Positions 1 to 7,594 of a stretch of DNA of 64,000 bases are shown in pieces; position 1 is the stretch's first letter, and each line of letters starts with the position of its first letter. Origin of the DNA: Candidatus Zixiibacteriota bacterium (GTDB lineage Bacteria > Zixibacteria > MSB-5A5 > GN15 > JAAZOE01); contig JAGLON010000020.1 of assembly GCA_023138975.1 (NCBI GenBank), positions 30,858-94,857 of the forward strand. The letters run 5' to 3'. The position numbers were made by a program, and so were the translations under genes. The notes beneath the pieces are model-generated. The model did no database searches and was not told the DNA's origin. It saw only the letters and a program-made list of their open reading frames with translations.

Positions 1-147
1 TTGGCAGGTGTTGCATAAAAAAAGAATCATTACTTTATAAAAATCAATTAAATGAACTTATCAACCCTCCACAACTTTGGTGGTGATTCTGAGCGTGTCC
101 TCTTAAATAGATAACTATATTTTCTATAACGGAGGAAAGGAACCGCT

Positions 148-246
148 ATGCTCGCCAGTAAAAAACAAATAACGGCTAATCGCATAAATGCCCAGAAATC
201 TACCGAAATTCACAAACAAGAAGAATCTATAAAAATAGTACCTTAA
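148..246 (+). pseudogene. N-terminal remnant of a conserved hypothetical gene
   Basis: An ATG at 148 follows a strong ribosome binding site (GGAGGAAAGG at 131-140) and opens a frame of only 32 codons, ending TAA at 244-246. Its start reads MLASKKQITANRINAQKSTE. This resembles the opening of a widespread family of unknown function whose proteins begin with an ANRxNAxxSTGPxTxxGK motif. Here similarity stops at KST and the next residues are unrelated, so I read it as a truncated remnant. The break is followed within a few bases by the repeat-rich stretch at 250-470, which may have caused it. The family assignment comes from memory of the motif; a genuine small peptide is the alternative. Confidence 0.5.
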
Positions 247-249
247 TAT

Positions 250-470
250 GAAAAACGAACCCATTTTGCTCGTCGCAAACGGGTGCAAGGTACTCGTCGG
301 AGACTAGTGAACCCATTTGGAGGAGATGAATCCTCATATGGGACGTTGCGTAGATGATCTGACTTGGGCATGGATTCCTGCTTTCGCAGGAATGACGAAT
401 GAATAATTGAATGATGAAATAGTACATGGTAATAATTAGTGTCTCCCCTGCGAAAGCAGGGGTCCATACA
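250..470. repeat. Intergenic repeat stretch with two covarying hairpins
   Basis: Two hairpins lie in inverted orientation. The first, 374-393, has stem ATTCCTGC / GCAGGAAT around loop TTTC. The second, 445-462, has stem CCCCTGC / GCAGGGG around GAAA. The reverse complement of the second matches the first over about 25 bases, and the outer pairs change together (TT:AA versus CC:GG). Upstream, GAACCCATTT occurs twice (near 255 and 310). Translations of this stretch give the CESRNP/FRRGD-type spurious reading frames known from repeat families in many bacteria, so no gene is called here. Confidence 0.7.
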
Positions 471-530
471 TGGTTATTATAAATCTCGATGTAAGGATTA
501 TTGTGATAGCTGAAATGAGTCGACGATTAA

Positions 531-560
531 AAAAAGCCCCGAAGTTATTCGAGGCTTTTT
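531..560 (-). terminator. Rho-independent terminator of the purD-purE-TPR unit
   Basis: The stem AAAAAGCC (531-538) pairs with GGCTTTTT (553-560), with an inner CGAA/TTCG stem around GTTA. Read on the minus strand it ends in a U-run just after the stop of the TPR gene at 588. The A/T tracts on both sides would let it act in either direction. Confidence 0.8.
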
Positions 561-587
561 ATAAAGATACTATTTTCAATGACGAAT

Positions 588-1505
588 TTATTGTTCAGAA
601 GCTACAACTTTAGCCTCTTTCAGGCTCTTAATTAGCTCCTCAGTGCTGGCAATATATTTCTTTGCTTTGGGCACTTTACGAGCAAGTTTCAAGAACTTCT
701 GCCATTGAGCAATGCATGCATCATAATCTTCCGGATCTATGGATTGAACCGAAATGGCCAGGTTATAGGCGGTTTTATAATCTTTCGGTTTAGCCTTGAG
801 AGCCTTCTTGTAGTATGAAACAGCCTTGCTGAAGTTTTCTTTCTTGCTGTAAATTTTGCCCATATTTCTCAACGATTCAAAATGATTGGCTTTAACAGCG
901 AGAGCTTTTTTGTAGGATTCAATCGCCTTGTTATAGCTTTTCTTTTTACCGTGGGCGGCTCCGAGAAGATATAACGCATAGTAGTCATCTGTTTTAGCCG
1001 TATATTTTTCCATTGCTCCGATACAGTCATCATATTTTTTGGCGCTGTAGTAGAGCTTACCGAGTTCTTTTTGAGCTTCGGCATAATTTTCATCGGCTGC
1101 CAAGGCACCTTCATAGGCGGCTTGAGCATTCGTTATTTTTTTCTGGACGGAATAGAGTTTACCCAGATTTATAAAACCAATGGGATCGCTCGGTTTTGCA
1201 TCAGTATATGCCTTGAAACTACCTTCTGCCTCTTTATATTTCTTTTGAGCGAAATAAATAGATCCAAGATTCATGTGAGCGTCTACCAGAGTATTATCGA
1301 GTTCAAGCGCGCCTTTGTACAAAGATATAGCGGTGGCAGTATCACCCTTCTGAACCGATTCAATTGCGGTATTAAAACTCTCTTTGGCTTGATTGGCTTT
1401 ATCAACGCCTTCATCCTGAGCGATAGCTCCGGAAAAAAGCAAAGCGGCCATCAGGAGAGAGGCGCAGAGTAGTTTCAGCGGGAAACGTGTAAAAGAGTAT
1501 TTCAT
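588..1505 (-). CDS. Secreted or periplasmic TPR-repeat protein
   Basis: The 305-residue product starts with a signal peptide (MKYSFTRFPLKLLC, hydrophobic core, AIA-Q cleavage region near residue 30). About six or seven tetratricopeptide repeats follow, filling residues 45-270, with a Lys-rich helical end. TPRs form a helical scaffold for protein-protein contacts; the partner cannot be read from the sequence. An upstream in-frame ATG at 1517 falls inside GGGAGAAG, which is the natural ribosome binding site for the ATG at 1505, so 1505 is chosen. The gene lies 72 bases downstream of purE on the same strand and is followed by a clear terminator. No enzymatic motif is visible. Confidence 0.85.
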   Translation of the reverse strand: MKYSFTRFPLKLLCASLLMAALLFSGAIAQDEGVDKANQAKESFNTAIESVQKGDTATAISLYKGALELDNTLVDAHMNLGSIYFAQKKYKEAEGSFKAYTDAKPSDPIGFINLGKLYSVQKKITNAQAAYEGALAADENYAEAQKELGKLYYSAKKYDDCIGAMEKYTAKTDDYYALYLLGAAHGKKKSYNKAIESYKKALAVKANHFESLRNMGKIYSKKENFSKAVSYYKKALKAKPKDYKTAYNLAISVQSIDPEDYDACIAQWQKFLKLARKVPKAKKYIASTEELIKSLKEAKVVASEQ

Positions 1506-1577
1506 GTCTTCTCCCATCTTCGTTGTTGTATCTTCATATACTTATATTCAGTTAAGGACGAAAATGTCCCAAAAATA

Positions 1578-2027
1578 TCAAAGAGAATTGCGGTATTTTT
1601 TGTGGGCCGCCGCAACCTTCTCGTCCGAAAGACCGATAATACGAGCCGCTAAAATGACGCTGTTTTTGGCGCCGGCCTTTCCAACGGCAACAGTAGCGAC
1701 CGGAATTCCGGGGGGCATTTGAGTCATCGACAGCATCGAATCAAGACCCATGAATGACGCTGCAATCGGAACTCCGATGACCGGAAGGTTGGTATTTGCG
1801 GCTACGACACCCGGTAAATGCGCGGCCATTCCGGCCATGCAGATGATAACTCGATAACCTTTATCGGCTGCGTCTCGCGCCAAGGCGATGGTTTTGTCAG
1901 GGTGGCGATGTGCTGAAGAAACTTCAAGATCAAATCCTATTTCCAGCTTATCAAGCATGCCGGCGGCTGCATCAGCGATTTCCTGATCGGATTTGGAGCC
2001 TATTATAATAAGAACGTCGTTTTTCAT
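1578..2027 (-). CDS. purE: 5-(carboxyamino)imidazole ribonucleotide mutase
   Basis: The 149-residue product matches PurE, which rearranges N5-CAIR to CAIR in de novo purine synthesis. Visible hallmarks are GSKSD (substrate phosphate loop), SAHRHPDK (class I proteins usually have SAHRTPD) and GMAAHLPGVVAA. The C-terminal block has the KAGAKN motif. The ATG at 2027 is preceded by GAGG. A TTG at 2036 is possible but lacks its own site. The gene begins 9 bases after the purD stop, so the two are surely cotranscribed. PurK, the usual partner making N5-CAIR, is not in the window. The His for Thr change in the AHR motif leaves the exact PurE subclass open. Confidence 0.93.
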   Translation of the reverse strand: MKNDVLIIIGSKSDQEIADAAAGMLDKLEIGFDLEVSSAHRHPDKTIALARDAADKGYRVIICMAGMAAHLPGVVAANTNLPVIGVPIAASFMGLDSMLSMTQMPPGIPVATVAVGKAGAKNSVILAARIIGLSDEKVAAAHKKYRNSL

Positions 2028-2036
2028 AAGCCTCAA

Positions 2037-3302
2037 TTATTTAACCGCCTGATAGGCGATATCGCGCCGATAATGGGCGCCGTCAAAGTGAATGTTTTCA
2101 ACCGTGTTATAAGCGGCCTTTAATGCCGCCGGTATTGTCTTACTTACTGCCGTGACGCCCAGCACACGCCCACCGTTTGTAAGCCAGTTTTTGCCATCTT
2201 TCTTAGTCGCGGAATGAAACAGATAGGCATGATTTTCACGATAGGTACGAAGTCCGGTTATCTTTTGTCCGGTTTCGGCCTTGCCCGGATACCCTTTGGA
2301 AGCCATAACAATACACACGGCCGAACCGTCTTTCCACATCGGTTCAATAATACTGAGATTACCATCAACGATCGCAATGAAAATATCCGCCAGATCGGAT
2401 TGGAGGAGGGGCAGTACAGCTTGAGTTTCAGGATCGCCAAAGCGGCAATTGAATTCAATAACCTTTGGACCGAATGTTGTAATCATTAATCCGGCGTACA
2501 AAATACCTTTATATCGGCGGCCTTCTTTTTCGAGTCCGTAAACGGCCGGTTCGAGAATCTGCTCCTTAATAGTCTGCATCATCTGTTCATTGACAATATT
2601 GGTCGGGCAATAAGCGCCCATACCGCCAGTGTTGGGACCTTCATCGCCGTCGAAGACCTGTTTGTGATCCTGAGAAGAGAGCATTGGTAGAATAGTCTTT
2701 CCATCAGTAAACGCCATCACTGTAATTTCGGGGCCGACCAGGCAATCTTCAATTACTATTTTATCACCGGCTTCACCGAAAATCATGTCACCCATAACTT
2801 TTTCAATAATATCGCAGGCTTCGTCAGAATTCTCGGCGCGAATAGCTCCTTTACCAGCAGCTAACCCTGAAGCCTTTATAAACACCGGATAGGCGGCATT
2901 TTTGGCAAACGAGAGAGCCTCATCTTTATCCTCAAAAACCTTGAAGCTGGCAGTCGGGATATGGTACTTGCGCATGAATTCCTTGGCAAATGCTTTTGAG
3001 CCTTCGATTTCGGCTGCGGTTTTTGTCGGTCCGAATATTCTTAGTTTTTTCTTCTCAAAATAATCGACAATTCCCATGGTCAATGGTAATTCCGGACCGA
3101 CTACCGTGAGGTCGATATTTTTCTCTTGTACAAATTTCGCCAGTCCTTCGATGTCGTCAACCTTGATGTTAACGGTTTCTGCCATCATCCCAATTCCATC
3201 ATTGCCCGGTGCTGCATAAACTTTTTTGACTAACTGAGAAGCTTTTAGTTTCCAGACAAGCGCATGTTCTCGACCGCCAGAACCAATTACTAATATTTTC
3301 AT
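2037..3302 (-). CDS. purD: Phosphoribosylamine-glycine ligase (GARS)
   Basis: GARS joins phosphoribosylamine and glycine using ATP, the second step of purine synthesis in the cytoplasm. The 421-residue product has the N-terminal GSGGREHAL motif, an ATP-grasp core containing KASGLAAGKGA and NTGGMGAY, and the metal-binding EFNCRFGDPETQ. The start at 3302 (MKILVIGS) has GGGAG just upstream. An 18-codon longer frame to 3356 has no ribosome site and adds a non-conserved leader, so it is rejected. Length is typical for the family. It is the first gene of the purD-purE-TPR unit. Confidence 0.96.
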   Translation of the reverse strand: MKILVIGSGGREHALVWKLKASQLVKKVYAAPGNDGIGMMAETVNIKVDDIEGLAKFVQEKNIDLTVVGPELPLTMGIVDYFEKKKLRIFGPTKTAAEIEGSKAFAKEFMRKYHIPTASFKVFEDKDEALSFAKNAAYPVFIKASGLAAGKGAIRAENSDEACDIIEKVMGDMIFGEAGDKIVIEDCLVGPEITVMAFTDGKTILPMLSSQDHKQVFDGDEGPNTGGMGAYCPTNIVNEQMMQTIKEQILEPAVYGLEKEGRRYKGILYAGLMITTFGPKVIEFNCRFGDPETQAVLPLLQSDLADIFIAIVDGNLSIIEPMWKDGSAVCIVMASKGYPGKAETGQKITGLRTYRENHAYLFHSATKKDGKNWLTNGGRVLGVTAVSKTIPAALKAAYNTVENIHFDGAHYRRDIAYQAVK

Positions 3303-3380
3303 ATAACTCCCTAATCCTGAAAGCATATTATATACAAAAACACAGTATGAAATCAAGAGCTTTTTAGTCTATTGAATGCC

Positions 3381-3405
3381 TCAAACCAATCTCTATCTGG
3401 TTTGA
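3381..3405. repeat. Hairpin in the purD / lipoprotein divergent spacer
   Basis: The 306-base spacer 3303-3608 separates divergently transcribed genes. TCAAACCA (3381-3388) and TGGTTTGA (3398-3405) form an 8-bp perfect stem with a 9-base loop and no T-run. It could be an operator or a structured 5' leader element. Apart from this and the possible sigma-54 site, I see nothing else in the spacer. Confidence 0.4.
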
Positions 3406-3562
3406 TACAAATAACTTCTACGAGAATAAGACACGATATTAGTGCATAAATATATATGTGCGCACTATTTCTGTGCAGAGACCGCTTGAGTAATTATTGT
3501 GAAGACCTTCTGTGTCGCCGTAAGTCAAAGTGTAACATAGTAATAAGGTATTGTTTTGAGAT

Positions 3563-3577
3563 TGGCATGAGCTTTGC
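3563..3577 (+). promoter_or_regulatory. Possible sigma-54 (-24/-12) promoter
   Basis: TGGCATGAGCTTTGC matches the RpoN consensus TGGCAC-N5-TTGC with the invariant GG and GC dinucleotides exactly 12 bases apart. It lies 32 bases before the lipoprotein ATG at 3609, leaving a leader of about 20 bases that holds the GGAGG site. No RpoN activator gene is in the window, and a single match can be chance. Confidence 0.4.
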
Positions 3578-3608
3578 GATATGTTTGACAGTTGAAATGG
3601 AGGCAGGT

Positions 3609-4511
3609 ATGAAAAAAACTATTCTGATAATTCTGACGATTGCGGCCTTGGGCTTGGTTGGTTGCGACTGTGATGATTGTGTTACCAATACTGTTATTCT
3701 GGACAATGGCCCTCCGCCGGTGCCGCAGGGTGTCTATTCAATAACCGGTGATGAATCCGTTGCAATTCACTGGCTTGAAATTGATGATGTAGAGGGTGAT
3801 TTTGATTTTTATATTGTTTATCGGTCTAACCATCCTGATACCGGGTACTGGCCAATTGACTCGACTACTAATGATTATTCTGTCGATAACGATGTTACCA
3901 ATGGTCAGACTTATTATTATGCCGTTTCTTCGATAGATGATGGCGGCCGGGTTTCCGATTTATCCTATGAAAATGTTTTTGATACGCCTCGACCGGATGG
4001 TATAAACCGCAGATTGTATGACTATAACAATCGCCCCGACGGGGCCGGCTGGGATTTTTCGGCGCAGGTGCCGGTAGCATATAACAGTATAAACTCTGAT
4101 TTTTATATCGAGTACTTTGTGGACAATCAGATATTTTATATAAATGTCGCCAATGTCGATACGGATATTCAAGACATGGGTTACACCGATGATCTGGATG
4201 AGATAAACTACTCTCCGGATGCAGGTTGGTCAAGTTTAGGATGGCTTGAGGTTATTATCGGCCATACATATGTAATTTGGACTGATGACAATCATTTTGC
4301 CAAAATCCGGGTGACTACGACCGATATGGCCGACAGCAGTGTTGTCATTGATTGGGCCTATCAAGTTGATGTCGGTAATCCGGAGCTCAAACCTCTGGTA
4401 AATCCGAAGCCTGATATTACCCGGCCAGATAATTATCTGCGCCTGGTCAACGTAAATCAAAAAGACACTTTTAGCTTTAGAAAAAATGCCGGTGGAGACG
4501 CTTCGTTTTAG
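3609..4511 (+). CDS. Lipoprotein with a fibronectin type III-like domain
   Basis: The 300-residue product opens with a lipoprotein signal (MKKTILIILTIAALGLVGC), so Cys19 is the probable lipidated residue, followed by a Cys/Asp patch (DCDDC). Residues about 40-125 resemble an FN3 fold: PPPVPQG start, IHWLEI, FYIVYRS, and NGQTYYYAVSSID. The remaining 170 residues are beta-rich with no family I recognise. The long frame back to 3456 is rejected because GGAGG sits just upstream of 3609. The stop is 22 bases before the next gene, so the two are probably an operon of envelope proteins. Sorting to the inner or outer membrane cannot be decided. Confidence 0.8.
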   Translation: MKKTILIILTIAALGLVGCDCDDCVTNTVILDNGPPPVPQGVYSITGDESVAIHWLEIDDVEGDFDFYIVYRSNHPDTGYWPIDSTTNDYSVDNDVTNGQTYYYAVSSIDDGGRVSDLSYENVFDTPRPDGINRRLYDYNNRPDGAGWDFSAQVPVAYNSINSDFYIEYFVDNQIFYINVANVDTDIQDMGYTDDLDEINYSPDAGWSSLGWLEVIIGHTYVIWTDDNHFAKIRVTTTDMADSSVVIDWAYQVDVGNPELKPLVNPKPDITRPDNYLRLVNVNQKDTFSFRKNAGGDASF

Positions 4512-4533
4512 TCTCCCGAAAGGCGGGTGAATT

Positions 4534-6000
4534 ATGAAAAAGATTATTGTAATCTTACTGGCGGCCTTGTTAATACCAGCCGCATTGCAGGCCCAAAATC
4601 TGGTCCGTGAATATCATAACGACGGTCCGGGTGACTTCGGTGATTTGAATATTGAAGTATGGGTCGATAATGATGACGGTATTTACTACAAGGGCGAAGA
4701 AGTAGAAATATTCTTTCAAGCCAACCGCGACTGTTATGCGGCTATCTATAGTGTGGATACGCGGGGAGAGGTCAACTTACTCTATCCTGAGGACTCATGG
4801 GATGACGGCCATATTCGCGGCGGAGAGATGTATTCAATTCCCGGACGAGGCTCCGATTATAGTCTAATAGTTTCCGGCCCTGAAGGAATTGAACATATTC
4901 AGGCGGTAGCGTCAGATGAGCGGATGGATATTCCGGATTGGTTTGAAGGCGCTAATTTTAGTCTAAATGGCCGGGAAGATCCTGAGGATTTCATTGAAGA
5001 GTTGAACGACCGGTATTTTGAATGCCGTTTTAATGATTGTACTAAGGACTATGATCACACCTCGATTTATGTGAAGTCGGCGCAGTATTACTACAAGCCG
5101 GTGTATGTCCCGTCCAGTTGGTATAATGATCCATATTACTCAATGGTGTATGTTGATTATCCATACGGCGGCGAGGTTTATATCGATGGGATTTATATCG
5201 GAATAGCACCGCTATGGGTTCCGCGGATGATAATAGGCTGGCATTGGTTTACTATTTATGATCGCTATGGTTACTGTTGGGAATACCATCACCATAGCTA
5301 CCATAACAGGACGGTATATATTGATCGCACTATTGTGAATACCAGCCGTTCGAAGGTCAGTCGTTATAAAGACATAAGGACGCAAACGAAAAAGTACAGA
5401 AAATCGGACTACCTTATGTCTGAGAAGAGAGTCAAGGTTTCCCGAACTGTGACATCAAAAGATGTTCGGCAAAAAACGTCAATGTCAAAGTATTCTCGTC
5501 CTGGTTCAACAAAGTACAAGAGCGACTATAATAAAAAGTCAACCTCGAAGTATAAAACTTCGAAGAGTTCAGGTACCCGGAACAGTGCGTCAAGTACCAA
5601 GAAATCGACGAATAAATGGGATCGCTGGAATTCAAAGAAATCGAGTTCTAAAAAATCGACTAAATCGAAGAGTTATGACTCTACCCGGAAATCTACCGAT
5701 AGTAAACGCTCATCAGGAACTAAAAGCACATACAAACGCTCCTCCAAATCGACTAAGAAAAGCTCCGGTAGTAAATCTACACTTAAGCGGAGTGGGAGTT
5801 CGTCTTCCGGCAGTAAAAAATCTTCGGTTCGAAGTAGTGGAGGCTCGAAAAAATCAGGCTCATCCTCTAAATCCTCCGGTGGCTATAAATCTTCCGGGGG
5901 GTCCTCTTCAAAATCATCCGGTAGCGCAACTAAAAGTTCGTCATCCTCCTCTAAGAGTTCGGGCTCATCAAGTTCCAAGGGAGGCAAGAAGAAGAGATAG
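4534..6000 (+). CDS. DUF4384 protein with PEGA-like domain and Ser/Lys-rich tail
   Basis: This 488-residue secreted protein has a signal peptide (cleavage near ALQA-Q, residue 21). Residues about 38-135 match DUF4384, an extracytoplasmic beta domain often fused to peptidases or kinases (YKGEEVEIFF, DCYAAIYSVD, VNLLYPE). Residues about 204-245 look like a PEGA-type beta hairpin (GGEVYIDGIYIGIAPLWVP). From about residue 270 to the end it is a strongly basic, low-complexity tail of Ser, Lys, Thr and Gly, ending KGGKKKR. Such a tail should be disordered and could bind nucleic acid, anionic polysaccharide or the cell surface; that is inference. A clear terminator follows at 6024-6064. Confidence 0.8.
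   Translation: MKKIIVILLAALLIPAALQAQNLVREYHNDGPGDFGDLNIEVWVDNDDGIYYKGEEVEIFFQANRDCYAAIYSVDTRGEVNLLYPEDSWDDGHIRGGEMYSIPGRGSDYSLIVSGPEGIEHIQAVASDERMDIPDWFEGANFSLNGREDPEDFIEELNDRYFECRFNDCTKDYDHTSIYVKSAQYYYKPVYVPSSWYNDPYYSMVYVDYPYGGEVYIDGIYIGIAPLWVPRMIIGWHWFTIYDRYGYCWEYHHHSYHNRTVYIDRTIVNTSRSKVSRYKDIRTQTKKYRKSDYLMSEKRVKVSRTVTSKDVRQKTSMSKYSRPGSTKYKSDYNKKSTSKYKTSKSSGTRNSASSTKKSTNKWDRWNSKKSSSKKSTKSKSYDSTRKSTDSKRSSGTKSTYKRSSKSTKKSSGSKSTLKRSGSSSSGSKKSSVRSSGGSKKSGSSSKSSGGYKSSGGSSSKSSGSATKSSSSSSKSSGSSSSKGGKKKR
5340..5997 (+). repeat. Low-complexity Ser/Lys coding repeat
   Basis: The last 220 or so codons of the DUF4384 gene are built from irregular short units such as KKS, SSKS, SGSK and SSGG, encoded by mixed serine codons (AGT, TCG, TCC, TCA). 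No exact DNA tandem repeat is seen, so the bias is at protein level. The same stretch opens a 184-codon frame in another phase, which is a shadow. Confidence 0.75.
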
Positions 6001-6023
6001 ATTCTTTTTAATCTGAATGATTG

Positions 6024-6064
6024 AGGGGATTAGTGTTATTTTTTAATAGGCTAATCCCTTTTTT
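6024..6064 (+). terminator. Rho-independent terminator after the DUF4384 gene
   Basis: GGGATTAG (6026-6033) pairs with CTAATCCC (6051-6058), followed by six T. It lies 24 bases beyond the stop at 6000. It also rules out the TTG at 6021 as the start of the next gene, because that start would sit inside the hairpin. Confidence 0.85.
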
Positions 6065-6083
6065 AGACATATATTTTGATATT

Positions 6084-6374
6084 ATGAGACGATTTATATA
6101 CATATTTGTGATGACCGGACTGTTTTGTTTTGGCAGTATTTGGAGCATTGAGAAGTCCAAGAAGGTTATAAATACTAATGACTCATTAGGTATTAAATCT
6201 TCTCAATCGGAGACTCCCCAAGAAGCAGAACAAAAGTCTGAGAAAACAGAAAAATTCGATAACTTCATTGATAAGAACAACAACGGGATAGATGACCGGG
6301 CTGAAAAAAATAAACCTTCGGCAGTAAAAAAAGAGACTTCAAAGCCGGACAGTACCGTCGATAAAAAACCGTAA
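6084..6374 (+). CDS. Small anchored or secreted acidic/basic protein
   Basis: The 96-residue product starts with a hydrophobic segment (RRFIYIFVMTGLFCFGSIW) that could be a signal peptide or an uncleaved anchor. The remainder is charged and probably disordered, with one conserved-looking patch FIDKNNNGIDDRAEK (about residues 57-71), which resembles short Asn/Asp calcium-loop motifs. I do not recognise a family. No ribosome binding site precedes the ATG, but a TATTTT lies six bases upstream (6072-6077). The gene sits between a terminator and the heat-shock promoter, so it is probably transcribed alone. Confidence 0.55.
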   Translation: MRRFIYIFVMTGLFCFGSIWSIEKSKKVINTNDSLGIKSSQSETPQEAEQKSEKTEKFDNFIDKNNNGIDDRAEKNKPSAVKKETSKPDSTVDKKP

Positions 6375-6434
6375 TTTCCTCCCTAAAAGTGTCTAAGCGG
6401 GAACTTTTGATGTTTTCGATTAGTTAAATAATGG

Positions 6435-6461
6435 TTGACAAATAGGGGTTTTATCTATTCT
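6435..6461 (+). promoter_or_regulatory. Vegetative promoter of the heat-shock operon
   Basis: TTGACA (6435-6440) and a -10-like TATTCT (6456-6461) are 15 bases apart, a little short of the ideal 17. The CIRCE operator starts at the next base, so a bound HrcA would cover the transcription start. This is the usual arrangement for HrcA-repressed operons. Confidence 0.6.
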
Positions 6462-6488
6462 TTGTCACTCATTGGCAGAGAGTGCCAA
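6462..6488 (+). promoter_or_regulatory. CIRCE operator (HrcA binding site)
   Basis: The inverted repeat TTGTCACTC-N9-GAGTGCCAA closely follows the CIRCE consensus TTAGCACTC-N9-GAGTGCTAA, with the standard nine-base spacer. The left arm has a T in place of the G expected from the right arm. It lies 37 bases ahead of hrcA and so predicts autorepression of hrcA, grpE, dnaK, dnaJ and the genes behind them. Confidence 0.88.
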
Positions 6489-6525
6489 TAATTGAGTGTA
6501 TCCTGTTGAACGATTGGGTATTAAG

Positions 6526-7566
6526 ATGGCCTTTGAAAATCTAAGCGAGCGCGAGCAAAAGGTGCTGGCCTGTCTTATATCACATTATATATCCTCTGCC
6601 GATCCGGTAGGTTCTCGGGCTATTGCCAATAAGTATCGCCTCGGTATTTCACCTGCGACGATTCGCAACACTATGCAGGATCTGGAGGAGCTGGGACTGG
6701 TTTTGCAGCCGCATACTTCAGCCGGGCGGGTTCCGACTGATGCGGGATATCGTTTGTTTGTGGATCGACTGCTTGGTTCGGAGGAGATAACTGACAGCGA
6801 ACGAAAGACTATTGAAGAAGGCATATCATCGCATTATGGAGGCGTTGATGCAATATTAGGGCAGACTTCTCGGGTACTTGCAGAGCTCTCTAATCAGCTT
6901 GGAATAACAATTTCTCCTAAAATGGATAATTCTGTATTATCCCGCATTGAGTTAATGCAGCTGGCTGATAGCAAAGTTCTAGTTGTGCTGGCATTCCACT
7001 CCGGTTTGGCAAGGACAATTTTGGTTGAAGTTGAAGCGACGATAGGTCTCCACGACTTAATCAACATGTCCCAAGTCCTCAATGAAAAACTGGCTGGACT
7101 TACTCTGGGCCACATTCGAAAGACGATTCAGGAACGTTTAGCCAATACGACCGGGAGTCCAAGACTTTTACGCTTTTTTATCGACAACGAATCGGATGTC
7201 TGGAATAATCTGGCCATGGATCAACTGCATATTGAGGGAGCGGAGAATCTGGTCGTAAAACCGGAATTTTCCGACAAGGAGAAGTTACAGGAAATTATAA
7301 GATTGATAAATTCTCCAATCGGGTTAATAGAGGATATTCGGGGCATTGATAGTCCCGACAGCGGGATTGTGATTACAATAGGAGCTGAGAATAAAGCTCA
7401 GGAAATTCAGTCCTGTTCGGTGGTCTCAGCATCTTACGAGGCCGGTAATACTCGTGGTACAATAGGCGTCATAGGTCCCACCCGGATGCCTTACGCTAAA
7501 TTAGCATCCTTGGTGAAGACCGCCGCAAGGCAGTTAAGCCGGGTACTTAAAACCGGACGGCAATGA
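6526..7566 (+). CDS. hrcA: Heat-inducible transcription repressor HrcA
   Basis: HrcA binds CIRCE and represses chaperone genes; GroEL activity keeps it folded. The 346-residue product has the N-terminal winged helix (SEREQKVLACLISHYI, then ISPATIRNTMQDLEELG around residues 41-57) and the marker motif PHTSAGRVPTDAGYR just behind it. The C-terminal GAF-like domain ends with GVIGPTRMPYAKL. A GTG at 6496 would give a longer form, but it lies directly after the operator and adds a non-conserved leader; ATG 6526 matches the family start. It heads the chaperone operon with its own operator upstream. Confidence 0.96.
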   Translation: MAFENLSEREQKVLACLISHYISSADPVGSRAIANKYRLGISPATIRNTMQDLEELGLVLQPHTSAGRVPTDAGYRLFVDRLLGSEEITDSERKTIEEGISSHYGGVDAILGQTSRVLAELSNQLGITISPKMDNSVLSRIELMQLADSKVLVVLAFHSGLARTILVEVEATIGLHDLINMSQVLNEKLAGLTLGHIRKTIQERLANTTGSPRLLRFFIDNESDVWNNLAMDQLHIEGAENLVVKPEFSDKEKLQEIIRLINSPIGLIEDIRGIDSPDSGIVITIGAENKAQEIQSCSVVSASYEAGNTRGTIGVIGPTRMPYAKLASLVKTAARQLSRVLKTGRQ

Positions 7567-7594
7567 GATAGAAGAAATTTCGGAGTTATAATTA

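Noticed and set aside
227..467. Two overlapping minus-strand reading frames (CESRNP / FRRGD type)
   Set aside because: They are translations of the hairpin repeat; this kind of spurious frame is common wherever such repeats occur, and neither has a ribosome site.
3456..3608. N-terminal extension of the lipoprotein gene
   Set aside because: GGAGG and a standard lipoprotein signal start at 3609; the extension has no ribosome site and would bury the signal peptide.
5462..6016. 184-codon frame on the plus strand
   Set aside because: It is the second phase of the Ser/Lys-rich tail of the DUF4384 gene, with a basic composition forced by the tail codons and no ribosome site.
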